DNA of 64,000 bases, taken from NCBI RefSeq assembly GCF_014202435.1, contig NZ_JACHGU010000005.1, positions 269,579 through 333,578 of the forward strand. The letters are read 5' to 3'. The first letter of the stretch is position 1. Every line of letters starts with the position of its first letter. A model generated the notes under the pieces. It was not told the origin of the DNA and did not search any database. It worked only from the letters and a program-made list of their open reading frames with translations. Shown in pieces: positions 1 to 8,772 of this stretch. The DNA is from Pseudoxanthomonas broegbernensis. Its GTDB lineage: Bacteria > Pseudomonadota > Gammaproteobacteria > Xanthomonadales > Xanthomonadaceae. The position numbers were made by a program, and so were the translations under genes.

Positions 1-247
1 CGTCGGTGCCCGGCTGGATCGCCAGGTGCAGGTCGGCCCGCGCGGCGGTGGCGGTGCGGCGCGGGTCGACCACGATCCAGCGCACCTGCCCGTCGCCCGC
101 CCGGGCCGCTTGCAGCCGCCGCAAGGGCGTCGGGTGCGCGCAGGCGGCATCGCTGCCGGCGAACAGCACCAGCCCGGCACGTTCCGGGCCGTCGGCGCGG
201 GAAGCAGCGCCCTGCCGATGCGGTCCGGGGCCGCCGCTGCCGTCCAT
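1..247 (-). CDS. Assimilatory nitrate reductase-like fragment (partial, N-terminally short)
   Basis: The 82 visible codons read like an internal stretch of molybdopterin nitrate reductases of the NasA type. They include a LVLFAGSDAACAHP-like segment, where family members have LVVLVGSNAAWCHP, followed by VVDPRRTATA and DLHLAIQPGTD. The reading frame runs off the left edge. Its ATG overlaps the nirD stop as TGATG, so translation would be coupled to nirD. In intact NasA proteins about 150 residues, including the N-terminal [4Fe-4S] cysteine motif, precede this segment. Here nirD occupies that place. The gene is therefore either an N-terminally deleted remnant or an unusual short variant. Family assignment is by eye and moderately sure; whether it works cannot be judged from the fragment. 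Confidence 0.6.
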   Translation of the reverse strand, partial: MDGSGGPGPHRQGAASRADGPERAGLVLFAGSDAACAHPTPLRRLQAARAGDGQVRWIVVDPRRTATAARADLHLAIQPGTD

Positions 248-612
248 CAGGCGGCCTCCGCCGGTGCCTCGGCGTCGGCCCGCGCCGCCGGCCGCAGCGA
301 CAGCCACACCTCGCCGTCGCGCACCTGTACCGGGTAGCGGCGCGCGCAGCCCGCGTCCGGGGCGCAGGCCAGGCCGCTATCGAGCCGGATGTTCCAGCCA
401 TGCAGCGGGCAGGTCACGGTGTCGCCGCTGACGATGCCTTGCGACAGCGGCCCGCCCTTGTGCGGGCAGCGGTCGGCCAGTGCGAACACGCGCGCGGCGG
501 CGGGCCGGAACAGGGCGATGTCCGCGTCCTGCGCGCGCCTGAGCACGCGCGACCCGAGCAGGGGGATGTCCTCGACGGCGCACACGCGCACCCAGGCTTC
601 GGTTGCGGTCAT
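247..612 (-). CDS. nirD: Nitrite reductase (NADH) small subunit NirD
   Basis: A 121-residue Rieske-type ferredoxin domain protein, the small subunit of cytoplasmic siroheme nitrite reductase (nitrite to ammonium). The [2Fe-2S] motif is seen as C-P-H-K-G around residue 49 and C-P-L-H-G-W around residue 68. These are the two Cys-x-His pairs of a true Rieske centre, which many enterobacterial NirD proteins lack. The start is the ATG only 2 bases after the nirB stop, so nirB and nirD form one transcription unit. The stop overlaps the ATG of the downstream nitrate-reductase-like fragment. Confidence 0.93.
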   Translation of the reverse strand: MTATEAWVRVCAVEDIPLLGSRVLRRAQDADIALFRPAAARVFALADRCPHKGGPLSQGIVSGDTVTCPLHGWNIRLDSGLACAPDAGCARRYPVQVRDGEVWLSLRPAARADAEAPAEAA

Positions 613-614
613 GG

Positions 615-3086
615 TCAGTCCTCCAGGGCCAAGGCGATCTGCCGGTCCGCCTTGGGCGGAGCCAGCGTCAGCGGGGTGTATTCGCGGGCCTGGGTGCCGG
701 CGATGCGCGCCGCCCACGGGTCGGGCAGGCCCTCCAGCGCGTAGAGCAGCCGCTCGTACAGGGCGCGGCGGCTGTCGGCGTCCTCCACCACCTTCTGCTT
801 GACGTGGTCCAGGCCCACGCGCTCGATGTAGTGCACGGTGCGGTCCAGGTAGTAGGCCTCCTCGCGGTAGAGCTGCAGGAACGCGCCCACGTGTTCCTTC
901 ACTTCGGCGGCGGTCTTCACCTTTGCCAGGAAGCGGGCGACCTCGGTCTTGATGCCGCCGTTGCCGCCGACGTGGATCTCCCAGCCCGAGTCCACCGCGA
1001 TGATGCCCACGTCCTTGATGCCCGACTCGGCGCAGTTGCGCGGGCAGCCGGACACGGCCAGCTTGACCTTGTGCGGGCTCCACATGTTGGCCAGCATCGT
1101 CTCCAGCGCGATGCCCATGCCGGTGCTGTCCTGGGTGCCGAAGCGGCAGAACTCGCTGCCCACGCAGGTCTTCACCGTGCGGATGGACTTGCCGTAGGCG
1201 TGGCCGGAGTTCATGCCCAGGTCGCGCCAGACCTCCACCAGGTCTTCCTTCTTCACCCCCAGCAGGTCGATGCGCTGGCCGCCGGTGACCTTGACCATGG
1301 GGATGGCGTACTTGTCGGCCACGTCGGCGATGCGGCGCAGCTCGGACGGGTTGGTCACCCCGCCCTTCATCTGCGGGATCACCGAGAACGTGCCGTCCTT
1401 CTGGATGTTGGCGTGGGCGCGCTCGTTGATGAAGCGGCTCTGCGGGTCGTCCACCGCCTCGCGCGGCCAGGTGGAGATCAGGTAGTAGTTGATCGCCGGG
1501 CGGCAGGTGGCGCAGCCGTTGGGCGTGCGCCATTCCATGAAGGCGTAGGCCTGGGCGTGGCTGACCAGGCGGTGCTCGCCGATGGCGCGGCGCACCTGGG
1601 CATGGGTGCGGTCGGTGCAGCCGCACACCGCCTTGGTCTTGGGCGTCTCCTGAAAGTTGGAGCCCAGGCAGTTCATCAGGATCTGCTCCACCAGGCCGGT
1701 GCACGAGCCGCACGAACTGGCCGCCTTGGTGTGCTTCTTCACCTCGTCCACGGTGAACAGGCCCTGCTCGCGCACCGCCTTGACGATGGTGCCCTTGCAC
1801 ACGCCGTTGCAGCCGCAGACCTCGTCGCCGTCGGCCATGCTCGCGGCGCGGTCCTGGCCGCCGGTGCCCGAGTCGCCCAGCGCGGTCTGGCCGAACACCA
1901 GGGTGTCGCGGCGCGCGTCGATGCTGGCGCCGTCCTTGATCTGCTTGAAGTACCAGGCGCCGTCGCCGGTGTCGCCGTACAGGCAGGCGCCCACGAGCTT
2001 GTCGTCCTTGATCACCAGCTTCTTGTACAGGCCGCCGGCCGGGTCGGAGAGCACGATCTCCTCGGCGCCCTCCCCGCCCATGAACTCGCCGGCGGAGAAC
2101 AGGTCGATGCCGGTGACCTTGAGCTTGGTCGAGGACACCGAACCGGCGTAGATGCCGATGCCGTAGGTGGCCAGGTGGTTGGCGCAGATCCTGGCCTGCT
2201 CGAACAGCGGCGCGACCAGGCCGTAGGCGATGCCGCGGTGGCTGGCGCACTCGCCCACCGCGTACACGCGCGGGTCGTAGGTCTGCAGGGTGTCGTCGAC
2301 CACGATGCCGCGGTTGCAGTGGATGCCGGCGGCCTGGGCCAGGGCGGCGTTGGGGCGGATGCCGGCGGCCATCACCACCAGGTCGGCGGGGATTTCCCCG
2401 CCGTCGGAGAAGCGCACCGCGGCGACCCTCCCGGTCTCGTCGCCGAGGATCTCGGTGGTGGAGGTGCCCAGGCGGAAGTCCAGGCCGCGCTGCGCCAGCG
2501 ACTTCTCCAGCAGCGCGCCGGCCACCGGGTCGAGCTGGCGCTCCAGCAGCCAGCCAGCCAGGTGGACCACGGTCACGTCCATGCCGCGCAGCTTCAGGCC
2601 GTTGGCCGCCTCCAGCCCGAGCAGGCCGCCGCCGATCACCACCGCGCGCTTCTTCACCTTGGCGGCGTCGATCATCGCCTGGGTGTCGTGGATGTCGCGG
2701 TAGCCGATCACCCCTTCGAGGCCGTTCCCGGGAATCGGCAGGATGAAGGGCACCGAGCCGGTGGCCAGCAGCAGGCGGTCGTACTCGGCCTGCGTACCGT
2801 CGGCGGCGACCACCCTGCGCCGTGCGCGGTCGATCCGCACGACCTCCTTGCCCAGGTGCAGGACGATGCCGTTGTCCGCGTACCAGGACAGCGGGTTGAG
2901 CACGATCTCGTCGAAGGTCTGCTCGCCGGCCAGCACCGGCGAGAGCAGGATGCGGTTGTAGTTGGGATGCGGCTCGGCGCCGAAAACGGTGATCTCGTAC
3001 ATGTCCGGCACCAGCTTCAGCAGCTCTTCGAGCGTGCGGATGCCGGCCATTCCGTTGCCCACCACCACCAGTCGCGGCTTGCCCAT
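615..3086 (-). CDS. nirB: Nitrite reductase (NADH) large subunit NirB
   Basis: An 823-residue cytoplasmic enzyme reducing nitrite to ammonium with NADH. Domains in order: an FAD/NAD(P) oxidoreductase with the GNGMAG loop (about residues 9-14) and a second nucleotide loop IGGGLLGLEA (about 151-160); BFD-like [2Fe-2S] cysteines C424, C426, C459 and C462; a second cysteine set C488, C490, C525 and C528; and siroheme/[4Fe-4S] sulfite/nitrite reductase domains with C641, C647, C681 and C685 (GCPRNC). Length matches the family. It is first in the nirB-nirD unit. No FNR-type box lies close to its start; the nearest, at 3383, faces hemN about 300 bases away, so the control of this operon is not visible. 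Confidence 0.96.
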   Translation of the reverse strand: MGKPRLVVVGNGMAGIRTLEELLKLVPDMYEITVFGAEPHPNYNRILLSPVLAGEQTFDEIVLNPLSWYADNGIVLHLGKEVVRIDRARRRVVAADGTQAEYDRLLLATGSVPFILPIPGNGLEGVIGYRDIHDTQAMIDAAKVKKRAVVIGGGLLGLEAANGLKLRGMDVTVVHLAGWLLERQLDPVAGALLEKSLAQRGLDFRLGTSTTEILGDETGRVAAVRFSDGGEIPADLVVMAAGIRPNAALAQAAGIHCNRGIVVDDTLQTYDPRVYAVGECASHRGIAYGLVAPLFEQARICANHLATYGIGIYAGSVSSTKLKVTGIDLFSAGEFMGGEGAEEIVLSDPAGGLYKKLVIKDDKLVGACLYGDTGDGAWYFKQIKDGASIDARRDTLVFGQTALGDSGTGGQDRAASMADGDEVCGCNGVCKGTIVKAVREQGLFTVDEVKKHTKAASSCGSCTGLVEQILMNCLGSNFQETPKTKAVCGCTDRTHAQVRRAIGEHRLVSHAQAYAFMEWRTPNGCATCRPAINYYLISTWPREAVDDPQSRFINERAHANIQKDGTFSVIPQMKGGVTNPSELRRIADVADKYAIPMVKVTGGQRIDLLGVKKEDLVEVWRDLGMNSGHAYGKSIRTVKTCVGSEFCRFGTQDSTGMGIALETMLANMWSPHKVKLAVSGCPRNCAESGIKDVGIIAVDSGWEIHVGGNGGIKTEVARFLAKVKTAAEVKEHVGAFLQLYREEAYYLDRTVHYIERVGLDHVKQKVVEDADSRRALYERLLYALEGLPDPWAARIAGTQAREYTPLTLAPPKADRQIALALED

Positions 3087-3431
3087 CGGTCGGTTCCCAT
3101 CCTGCGTGTGCGGTCGTGTCGGCAGGTCCTACGCAACGGCCGTGCCAACTTCGCGCATGCGCGGCGGCGCGGCGCGCGAGCCTTTGCGCCCAAGGGGTTC
3201 GCGAGATTGCGGCGGCGGTGCGCGGCCGCGGCGGCTGGCCATGCGGGGGACCGCCCGCACCGTGCAGGTGCACCGGCGCACTCCCGTTGTGCATTGCAGC
3301 GAAGGCATCGGCATCCGCGCCGGCTTGCCGCGGCGCGCGCGCCCCTCACCTTGCTGAAGGCGGCGGAGGCGACCGCGGCGGATTGACCCACGTCAATGAC
3401 GCTGGTCCGAGGCGGCCCCTAGCCTGTCCGC
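3087..3431. other. Divergent intergenic region nirB/hemN
   Basis: A 345-base region between the divergent nirB and hemN starts. The only clear element is the FNR-type box at 3383-3396, which belongs to hemN by its position. Nothing convincing was seen near the nirB start. The rest is GC-rich, with no gene or terminator that I can support. Confidence 0.6.
3383..3396 (+). promoter_or_regulatory. FNR/ANR box upstream of hemN
   Basis: TTGAC-CCAC-GTCAA is a perfect 5-bp inverted repeat of the FNR/ANR type. Its centre is 42.5 bases before the hemN ATG. A TAGCCT hexamer at 3420-3425 fits a -10 element, which puts the transcript start at about the ATG itself. This is a class II arrangement with a possibly leaderless message. 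Confidence 0.8.
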
Positions 3432-4832
3432 ATGGCCAGCCTATCCACCGCCCTGTTCGACCCCGACCTGCTCCGGCGCTACGACGTGCCGGGGCCGCGC
3501 TACACCTCCTACCCGACCGCGCCGCAGTTCTCGCCCGGCTTCGGCGAGGCGGACCTGCGCAGGATGGCCGAGGCCACCAACGGCGACCCGATCCCGCGCC
3601 CGCTGTCGCTGTACGTGCACATCCCGTTCTGCACCAGCCCGTGCTTCTACTGCGGCTGCAACCGCATCATCACCCGCGACACCGCGCGCGGCGAGGCCTA
3701 CCTGACCCGCCTGTACCGCGAGATCGGGATGATGTCGGCGCTGTTCGACCGCGACCGCGAGGTGGTGCAGTTGCACTTCGGCGGCGGCACGCCCAACTTC
3801 CTCTCGCCGGCGCAACTGGCCGAGACCGTGGACGTGATGCGCCGCCACTTCCACCTGGCCCGCGACGCGCACCTGGACTGCTCGATCGAGCTGGACCCGC
3901 GCTTCGTCTCGCCCGGGGAGATCGGCCAGCTCGCCGAGGCCGGCTTCAACCGCACCAGCCTGGGCGTGCAGGACTTCGACCCGGCGGTGCAGGAGGCGGT
4001 CAACCGCATCCAGAGCGTGGAGCAGACCGTGGCGGTGATCCACGCCTGCCGCGCGTACGGCATGCGCTCGGTCAACGTGGACCTGATCTACGGCCTGCCG
4101 CGGCAGACCCTGGCCGGCTTCGACCGCACCCTGGACGCGGCCCTGGACGCGCGCCCGGACCGCTTCGCCATCTACAGCTACGCGCACCTGCCCGCGCTGT
4201 TCCGCCCGCAGCGCCGCATCCGCGACGAGGAGCTGCCCGCCCCCGAGGTCAAGCTGGCCCTGCTGCAGCGGGCGATCGACCGCCTGGACCAGGCCGGCTA
4301 CGTCTACATCGGCATGGACCACTTCGCCCTGCCCGGCGACGACCTGGCCATCGCCCAGGCCCGCGGCGGCCTGCACCGCAACTTCATGGGCTACACCACC
4401 TGCGCCGACAGCGACCTGGTCGGCCTGGGGGTGAGCGCGATCAGCCACGTCGGCGAGAGCTTCAGCCAGAACCCGCGCGACCTGCACAGTTGGGAGCAGG
4501 CCATCGACGACGGCCGCCTGCCGGTATGGCGCGGCATGCGCATGAGCCAGGACGACGTGCTGCGCGCGGACGTGATCCAGCAGTTGATGTGCCACGGCGA
4601 ACTGGACTTCGAGGCGGTCGGGCGGCGCCACGTCATCGACTTCCGCGAGTACTTCGCCGACGCCATGCAGCGGCTGGCCGTGCTGGCCGACGACGGCCTG
4701 GTGGAACTGAGCGCGGCCGGGCTGCGCGCCACTTCCCGGGGCAAGCTGCTGCTGCGTATCATAGCCATGTGCTTCGACCGCTACCTGCCCCGATCCGCGC
4801 CTGCGCCCACGCAGTTCTCGCGTACCGTCTGA
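3432..4832 (+). CDS. hemN: Oxygen-independent coproporphyrinogen III oxidase HemN
   Basis: A 466-residue radical-SAM enzyme that decarboxylates coproporphyrinogen III to protoporphyrinogen IX without oxygen, allowing heme synthesis under anaerobiosis. The cluster motif C67-x3-C71-x2-C74 is followed by Cys76, as in characterised HemN. The N-terminal PGPRYTSYPTAPQF segment is typical of true HemN rather than HemW. No Shine-Dalgarno sequence lies within 12 bases of the ATG, which agrees with the leaderless transcript predicted from the FNR box. The FNR-family regulator gene follows 19 bases downstream, so both are probably co-transcribed. Confidence 0.96.
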   Translation: MASLSTALFDPDLLRRYDVPGPRYTSYPTAPQFSPGFGEADLRRMAEATNGDPIPRPLSLYVHIPFCTSPCFYCGCNRIITRDTARGEAYLTRLYREIGMMSALFDRDREVVQLHFGGGTPNFLSPAQLAETVDVMRRHFHLARDAHLDCSIELDPRFVSPGEIGQLAEAGFNRTSLGVQDFDPAVQEAVNRIQSVEQTVAVIHACRAYGMRSVNVDLIYGLPRQTLAGFDRTLDAALDARPDRFAIYSYAHLPALFRPQRRIRDEELPAPEVKLALLQRAIDRLDQAGYVYIGMDHFALPGDDLAIAQARGGLHRNFMGYTTCADSDLVGLGVSAISHVGESFSQNPRDLHSWEQAIDDGRLPVWRGMRMSQDDVLRADVIQQLMCHGELDFEAVGRRHVIDFREYFADAMQRLAVLADDGLVELSAAGLRATSRGKLLLRIIAMCFDRYLPRSAPAPTQFSRTV

Positions 4833-4851
4833 ACCGCCCGGAGCGGACGGG

Positions 4852-5607
4852 ATGAGTTCCGGCGTCGTCTTCCCGCGCACGGATGCCAGCATCCTGGCCG
4901 ATGACGGCGATGCCCTGAATTTCTGCTCCACCTGCGCGTTCTCGCAGGCGTGCCTGTCCGAGGGCATGGACAAGGCCTCGCTGATGGACCTGCACGTGCT
5001 GGTCGAGCACGTCGGCCCGCTCAAGCCCGGCGACCACGTGTTCCGCGAGGGCGACCGCTTCGACGCGATCGCCGCGGTGCGCGCCGGCACGGTCAAGACC
5101 TACGTCACCGACCGCGACGGGCGCGAGCAGGTGCTGGGCTTCCACCTGCCCGGCGAGGTGATCGGCCTCAACGCGATCCACGGCGAGCACTACCCGTGCA
5201 ACGCGGTGGCCCTGGACACGGTGATGCTGTGCCGGTTCTCGTTCCCGCGCATCGCCCTGCTGGCCACCCGCCTGCCCAACCTGCAGCAGCAGTTGTTCCG
5301 GCTGATGAGCCGCGACATCGGCGTGGCCTCGCTGTTCGCCGGCGACCATTCGGCCGACGAGCGCATGGCCGCGTTCCTGATAGGCCTGTCGCGGCGCCTG
5401 GCCTCGCGCGGGTTCTCGCCGCGCCGCTTCCAGTTGACCATGTCGCGCACCGACATCGCCAACTACCTGCGCCAGGCGCCGGAGACGGTGAGCCGGGTGC
5501 TGCGCCGGTTCGAGCGCGACGGCCTGGTGCAGATCAAGCAGCGCGACGTGGAGATCGTGGACCTGCCGCGCCTGGAGGCTATCGCGTTGGCGGTGCTGCG
5601 GCACTAG
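4852..5607 (+). CDS. fnr: FNR/ANR-family oxygen-sensing transcription regulator
   Basis: A 251-residue CRP/FNR regulator that senses oxygen through a [4Fe-4S] cluster. It has the N-terminal cysteines C-S-T-C-x5-C (about residues 25-34) and the fourth ligand in YPCNAVALD. The C-terminal helix-turn-helix reads MSRTDIANYL then APETVSRVLRRF. The recognition helix E-x2-S-R matches E. coli FNR and predicts TTGAT-N4-ATCAA binding, which agrees with the boxes found across this island. GGAGCGGACGGG precedes the ATG as ribosome site. It lies directly downstream of hemN, so the box at 3383 would make it self-controlled. Symbol fnr or anr. Confidence 0.93.
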   Translation: MSSGVVFPRTDASILADDGDALNFCSTCAFSQACLSEGMDKASLMDLHVLVEHVGPLKPGDHVFREGDRFDAIAAVRAGTVKTYVTDRDGREQVLGFHLPGEVIGLNAIHGEHYPCNAVALDTVMLCRFSFPRIALLATRLPNLQQQLFRLMSRDIGVASLFAGDHSADERMAAFLIGLSRRLASRGFSPRRFQLTMSRTDIANYLRQAPETVSRVLRRFERDGLVQIKQRDVEIVDLPRLEAIALAVLRH

Positions 5608-5620
5608 CCACCCGCGCCTT

Positions 5621-5705
5621 TGCAGGAGCGGCCTTGGCCGCGTGGCCATCGCCGCGGACCGGGAACGCCCCCCCGCGCCCCAGGGCGCTCCTCCGTGGAG
5701 CAACT
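5621..5705. repeat. REP-like palindromic element
   Basis: Starts with TGCAGGAGCGGCCTTGGCCGC and contains the hairpin GCGGCC-TT-GGCCGC at 5628-5641. A partly inverted counterpart, GGCGCTCCTCC, lies about 55 bases further on. This resembles the dispersed 'aggagcggcttcagccgc' palindromes of xanthomonads and pseudomonads. It lies between fnr and norZ. Similar sequences occur near 8240, 30797 and 38879. Confidence 0.5.
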
Positions 5706-5761
5706 CCGTCGTGCGTAGAGGCGGCCAACGGCCGTGCCCCGGGGGGCGGTCGCGGCGCGGC

Positions 5762-5775
5762 TTGACCTGGGTCAT
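5762..5775 (+). promoter_or_regulatory. FNR/ANR box upstream of norZ
   Basis: TTGAC-CTGG-GTCAT has one mismatch to the symmetric consensus. Its centre is 65.5 bases before the norZ ATG. A class II promoter would start near 5810, with GAACAT at 5798-5803 as a weak -10. Confidence 0.75.
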
Positions 5776-5833
5776 GGAGGCCCGGACGGCGCCCGCCGAA
5801 CATGCAGGCGTTCTCCACACCGAGCGATACGCC

Positions 5834-8131
5834 ATGAACTCCACCCGCAAGCTATGGGCCGGACTCGCCGTCCTGCTCATCGCTTCGTTCGCCGTCCTGT
5901 TGTGGGTCGGCAGCGAAGTGCACCGCCAGGCACCGCCCATGCCCGAAGCGGTGGTCAGCCAGGACGGGCAGATCCTCTATACCCGCCAGGACATCGAGAC
6001 CGGACGCCAGGTCTGGCAGTCCATCGGCGGCCAGCAGTTGGGTTCCATCTGGGGCCATGGCGGCTACGTCGCCCCGGACTGGGGCGCGGACTGGCTGCAC
6101 CGCGAGGCCGAGGCGATCCTGGACATCTGGGCCGCGCGCGAGCACGGCGCGGCCAGCCACAAGGACCTGGACGCCCCCACCCTGGCCGCCTACGCCACGC
6201 GGGTGCAGGCGCTGATGCGCCCCAACACCTACGACGCGGCCACCGGCGCCATCCAGGTCGACGCCGACCGCGCGCAGGCGATGCGCCAGGTCGCCGCGCA
6301 CTACCAGCAGTTGTTCGGCAGCGACCCGGCCATGCGCGGCCTGCGCGAGGCCTACGCGATGCGCGAGGGCACCGTGCCCGACCCCGAGCACCGCCGCCAG
6401 TTGACCGGCTTCTACTGGTGGGCCGCGTGGTCCTCGGTCACCCTGCGCCCCAACGAGGGCATCAGCTACACCGCCAACTGGCCCTACGACGAGCTGGTCG
6501 GCAACACCGCCCCGCCCAGCACCTTCCTGTGGACGGTGTTCAGCGTGCTGTTCCTGATCGCCGGCATCGCCCTGCTGGGCTGGCACTACGCGGTCAACCA
6601 CGGCGACGAGATGGTGCCGGTGCTGCCCAAGAGCGACCCGCTGGCGGCGATCGAGGTCACCCCGTCCATGCGCGCCACCGCCAAGTACTTCTGGGTGGTG
6701 ATCGCGCTGTTCCTGACCCAGATCCTGCTGGGCGCGATCACCGCGCACTACCAGGTCGAGGGCCAGGAGGCGTACGGCTTCGCCCTGGCCGACGTGCTGC
6801 CCTACGCGCTGACCCGCACCTGGCACACCCAGTTGGCGGTGCTGTGGATCGCCACCGCGTGGCTGGGCATGGGCCTGTACATCGGCCCGGCCATCTCCGG
6901 GCACGAGCCCAGGTTCCAGCGCCTGGGGGTGAACGTGCTGTGGGCCTGCCTGCTGGTGATCGTGGTGGGCTCGTTCGTCGGCCAGTGGCTGGCGGTGATG
7001 CAGAAGCTGGGCCTGGAGCACAACTTCTGGTTCGGCCACCAGGGCTGGGAATACGTGGACATGGGCCGCTTCTGGCAGTGGTTCCTGTTCATCGGCCTGG
7101 GCCTGTGGCTGCTGCTGGTCGGGCGCGCGCTGTGGCCGTCGATCCGCGGCGGCGGCGAGTCGCGCTCCATCGTCACGCTGCTGTTCCTGTCGACGGTGGC
7201 CATCGGCCTGTTCTACGCCGCGGGCCTGATGTGGGGCGAGCACACCCACCTGTCGATGGTCGAGTACTGGCGCTGGTGGGTGGTGCACCTGTGGGTGGAA
7301 GGCTTCTTCGAGGTCTTCGCGGTGGCGGTGATCGCCTTCCTGTTCACCCGCCTGGGCCTGCTGCAGGTACGCAGCGCGACGGTGGCGGTGCTGTTCGCCA
7401 CCATCGTGTTCATGGCCGGCGGCGTGCTGGGCACCCTGCACCACCTGTACTTCACCGGCACGCCCACCGCGGTGATCGCGCTGGGCGCGAGCATCTCGGC
7501 GCTGGAGGTGGTGCCGCTGGCCTACGTCGGCTTCGAGGCCTACCAGAGCTACCGGCTGGGCAAGGCCACGCCATGGATGGCCAAGTACAAGTGGCCGATC
7601 ACGTTCTTCATCGCGGTGGCGTTCTGGAACCTGGTGGGCGCGGGCCTGTTCGGCTTCCTGATCAACCCGCCGCTGCCGCTGTACTACATGCAGGGCCTGA
7701 ACCTGACCCCGACCCACGGCCACACCGCGCTGTTCGGCGTGTACGGCATGCTCGGCATCGGCCTGATGCTGTTCTGCCTGCGCGGGCTGAAGCCGGACGT
7801 GAAGTGGAGCGACAAGCTGCTGAAGACCAGCTTCTGGTCGCTGAACATCGGCCTGGCCGGCATGGCCGCCTTCACCCTGCTGCCGCTGGGCATCCTGCAG
7901 CTCAATGCCGCGCTCAAGCACGGCTACTGGTATGCGCGCTCGGCCGAGTTCATGCAGCAGCCGATCGTGGACCTGCTGGTGTGGATGCGGGTGCCGGCCG
8001 ACACGCTGTTCAGCGTCGGCGCGCTGGCCCTGGCCTGGTTCGTGCTGCGGCTGTGGGTGGCGCCCAAGCGCGAGACGCCGGTGTCGGCGACCGCCGCCGC
8101 CGCGGCCACGGCGATCGCGCCGAACCGCTGA
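5834..8131 (+). CDS. norZ: Quinol-dependent nitric oxide reductase (qNOR)
   Basis: A 765-residue membrane enzyme reducing NO to N2O with electrons from quinol. The N-terminal region is a transmembrane helix (about 7-27) plus a periplasmic domain related to NorC without a heme c motif. It is followed by a NorB-like core of about 12-13 helices. Metal ligands visible: TRTWHT for low-spin heme; HLWVEGFFEVF, with the His/Glu pair of the FeB site; GTLHHLYFTG, with two His; and TPTHGHTALFG, with His ligands to the hemes. No NorC or NorQD genes are adjacent, fitting a single-subunit qNOR. Transcription is probably FNR-controlled from the box at 5762. A strong terminator follows at 8158. Upstream in-frame codons (from 5642) are not conserved sequence, and the ATG at 5834 starts the signal-anchor helix. 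Confidence 0.95.
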   Translation: MNSTRKLWAGLAVLLIASFAVLLWVGSEVHRQAPPMPEAVVSQDGQILYTRQDIETGRQVWQSIGGQQLGSIWGHGGYVAPDWGADWLHREAEAILDIWAAREHGAASHKDLDAPTLAAYATRVQALMRPNTYDAATGAIQVDADRAQAMRQVAAHYQQLFGSDPAMRGLREAYAMREGTVPDPEHRRQLTGFYWWAAWSSVTLRPNEGISYTANWPYDELVGNTAPPSTFLWTVFSVLFLIAGIALLGWHYAVNHGDEMVPVLPKSDPLAAIEVTPSMRATAKYFWVVIALFLTQILLGAITAHYQVEGQEAYGFALADVLPYALTRTWHTQLAVLWIATAWLGMGLYIGPAISGHEPRFQRLGVNVLWACLLVIVVGSFVGQWLAVMQKLGLEHNFWFGHQGWEYVDMGRFWQWFLFIGLGLWLLLVGRALWPSIRGGGESRSIVTLLFLSTVAIGLFYAAGLMWGEHTHLSMVEYWRWWVVHLWVEGFFEVFAVAVIAFLFTRLGLLQVRSATVAVLFATIVFMAGGVLGTLHHLYFTGTPTAVIALGASISALEVVPLAYVGFEAYQSYRLGKATPWMAKYKWPITFFIAVAFWNLVGAGLFGFLINPPLPLYYMQGLNLTPTHGHTALFGVYGMLGIGLMLFCLRGLKPDVKWSDKLLKTSFWSLNIGLAGMAAFTLLPLGILQLNAALKHGYWYARSAEFMQQPIVDLLVWMRVPADTLFSVGALALAWFVLRLWVAPKRETPVSATAAAAATAIAPNR

Positions 8132-8157
8132 GGGCTCGCCGTCCTCGCAGGCGAACA

Positions 8158-8187
8158 CCGGGGCCGCGCAATGCGGCCCCGGTCTTT
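8158..8187 (+). terminator. Rho-independent terminator after norZ
   Basis: A perfect 10-bp stem, CCGGGGCCGC and its complement, with a 5-base loop GCAAT and then TCTTT. It lies 27 bases after the norZ stop. Confidence 0.8.
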
Positions 8188-8239
8188 CGGTCGCTGCCCG
8201 GTGGGCGCCGGCGGCCGCAAGATGGCGGCGGCGACCCGC

Positions 8240-8345
8240 CTCTCTGCAGGAGCCGGGTCCAGCCGGCGAACGCCATCCCGTACGCCGGCGCCAACCAGGC
8301 CCCGGCGGCATGCCGCCGACCGGAGTCGGCTTCTACAAGGAACGC
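8240..8345. repeat. Pair of inverted REP-like sequences
   Basis: TGCAGGAGCCGGGTCCAGCC near 8243 faces an inverted counterpart, CCGGAGTCGGCTTCTACAAG, near 8319. Together they make a long imperfect palindrome between convergent norZ and the HMA-like gene. The rest of 8188-8416 holds no gene that I can support. Confidence 0.5.
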
Positions 8346-8416
8346 GGGCAAGAGACGCGGGGGAGGCGCTCCTGTCCATCGCGGCCGCAGGAGCGCACGG
8401 CCGATCCCGCGCGACG

Positions 8417-8680
8417 TCAGCGGTGCGAACACCCGCAACCGCAGCCACCGCCGCCCGGCGCGGCCGTATCCGCGTCCTCGTCCAGCAGTTCGGCCACCTC
8501 GCCCAGCTCCACCAGCACGCGCATGACCTCGTCGGGCGGCAGCACGGTCAGCACCTTCATGCGGCCGTTGTCCGGGTCCAGGGCGACGTCGGCCCCGGGA
8601 TCGAGCCGGCGCATGGCGGCGTGGATGGCCGCCAGTCGCGACGGTCCGGAGGAGGGGGCGTGGTCGGGCGCGCTGGGCAT
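8417..8680 (-). CDS. Small HMA-like protein with a Cys/His C-terminal tail
   Basis: An 87-residue protein. Residues about 15-62 (AMRRLDPGADVALDPDNGRM then VLTVLPPDEVMRVLVELG) have the beta-alpha-beta pattern of heavy-metal-associated domains, with helix-strand spacing like copper chaperones, but no CxxC in the first loop. Instead the protein ends in GGGGCGCGCSHR, a likely metal-binding tail. It is divergent from nnrS, with an FNR box 99.5 bases before its ATG. A TACAGT -10 at 8749-8744 puts that box at -42.5 of a predicted start at 8737. A metal-binding or delivery role in NO/denitrification metabolism is inference; I know no named family for it. Confidence 0.7.
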   Translation of the reverse strand: MPSAPDHAPSSGPSRLAAIHAAMRRLDPGADVALDPDNGRMKVLTVLPPDEVMRVLVELGEVAELLDEDADTAAPGGGGCGCGCSHR

Positions 8681-8772
8681 CGGCGTTCTCGCGGAGGATC
8701 GGGAACGGCGCGCGCCGCACGGGCGCGCGCCAGGGTGGCGGCGACTGTACCGTCACGCCGCCGGATGCAGCC

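Noticed and set aside
1700..3000. Antisense small open frames with methionine starts inside nirB
   Set aside because: No ribosome sites, no family resemblance and shadow codon pattern.
603..3386. A long open frame antisense to nirB
   Set aside because: A product of high-GC codon bias; the protein is low-complexity, and the nirB frame is clearly coding.
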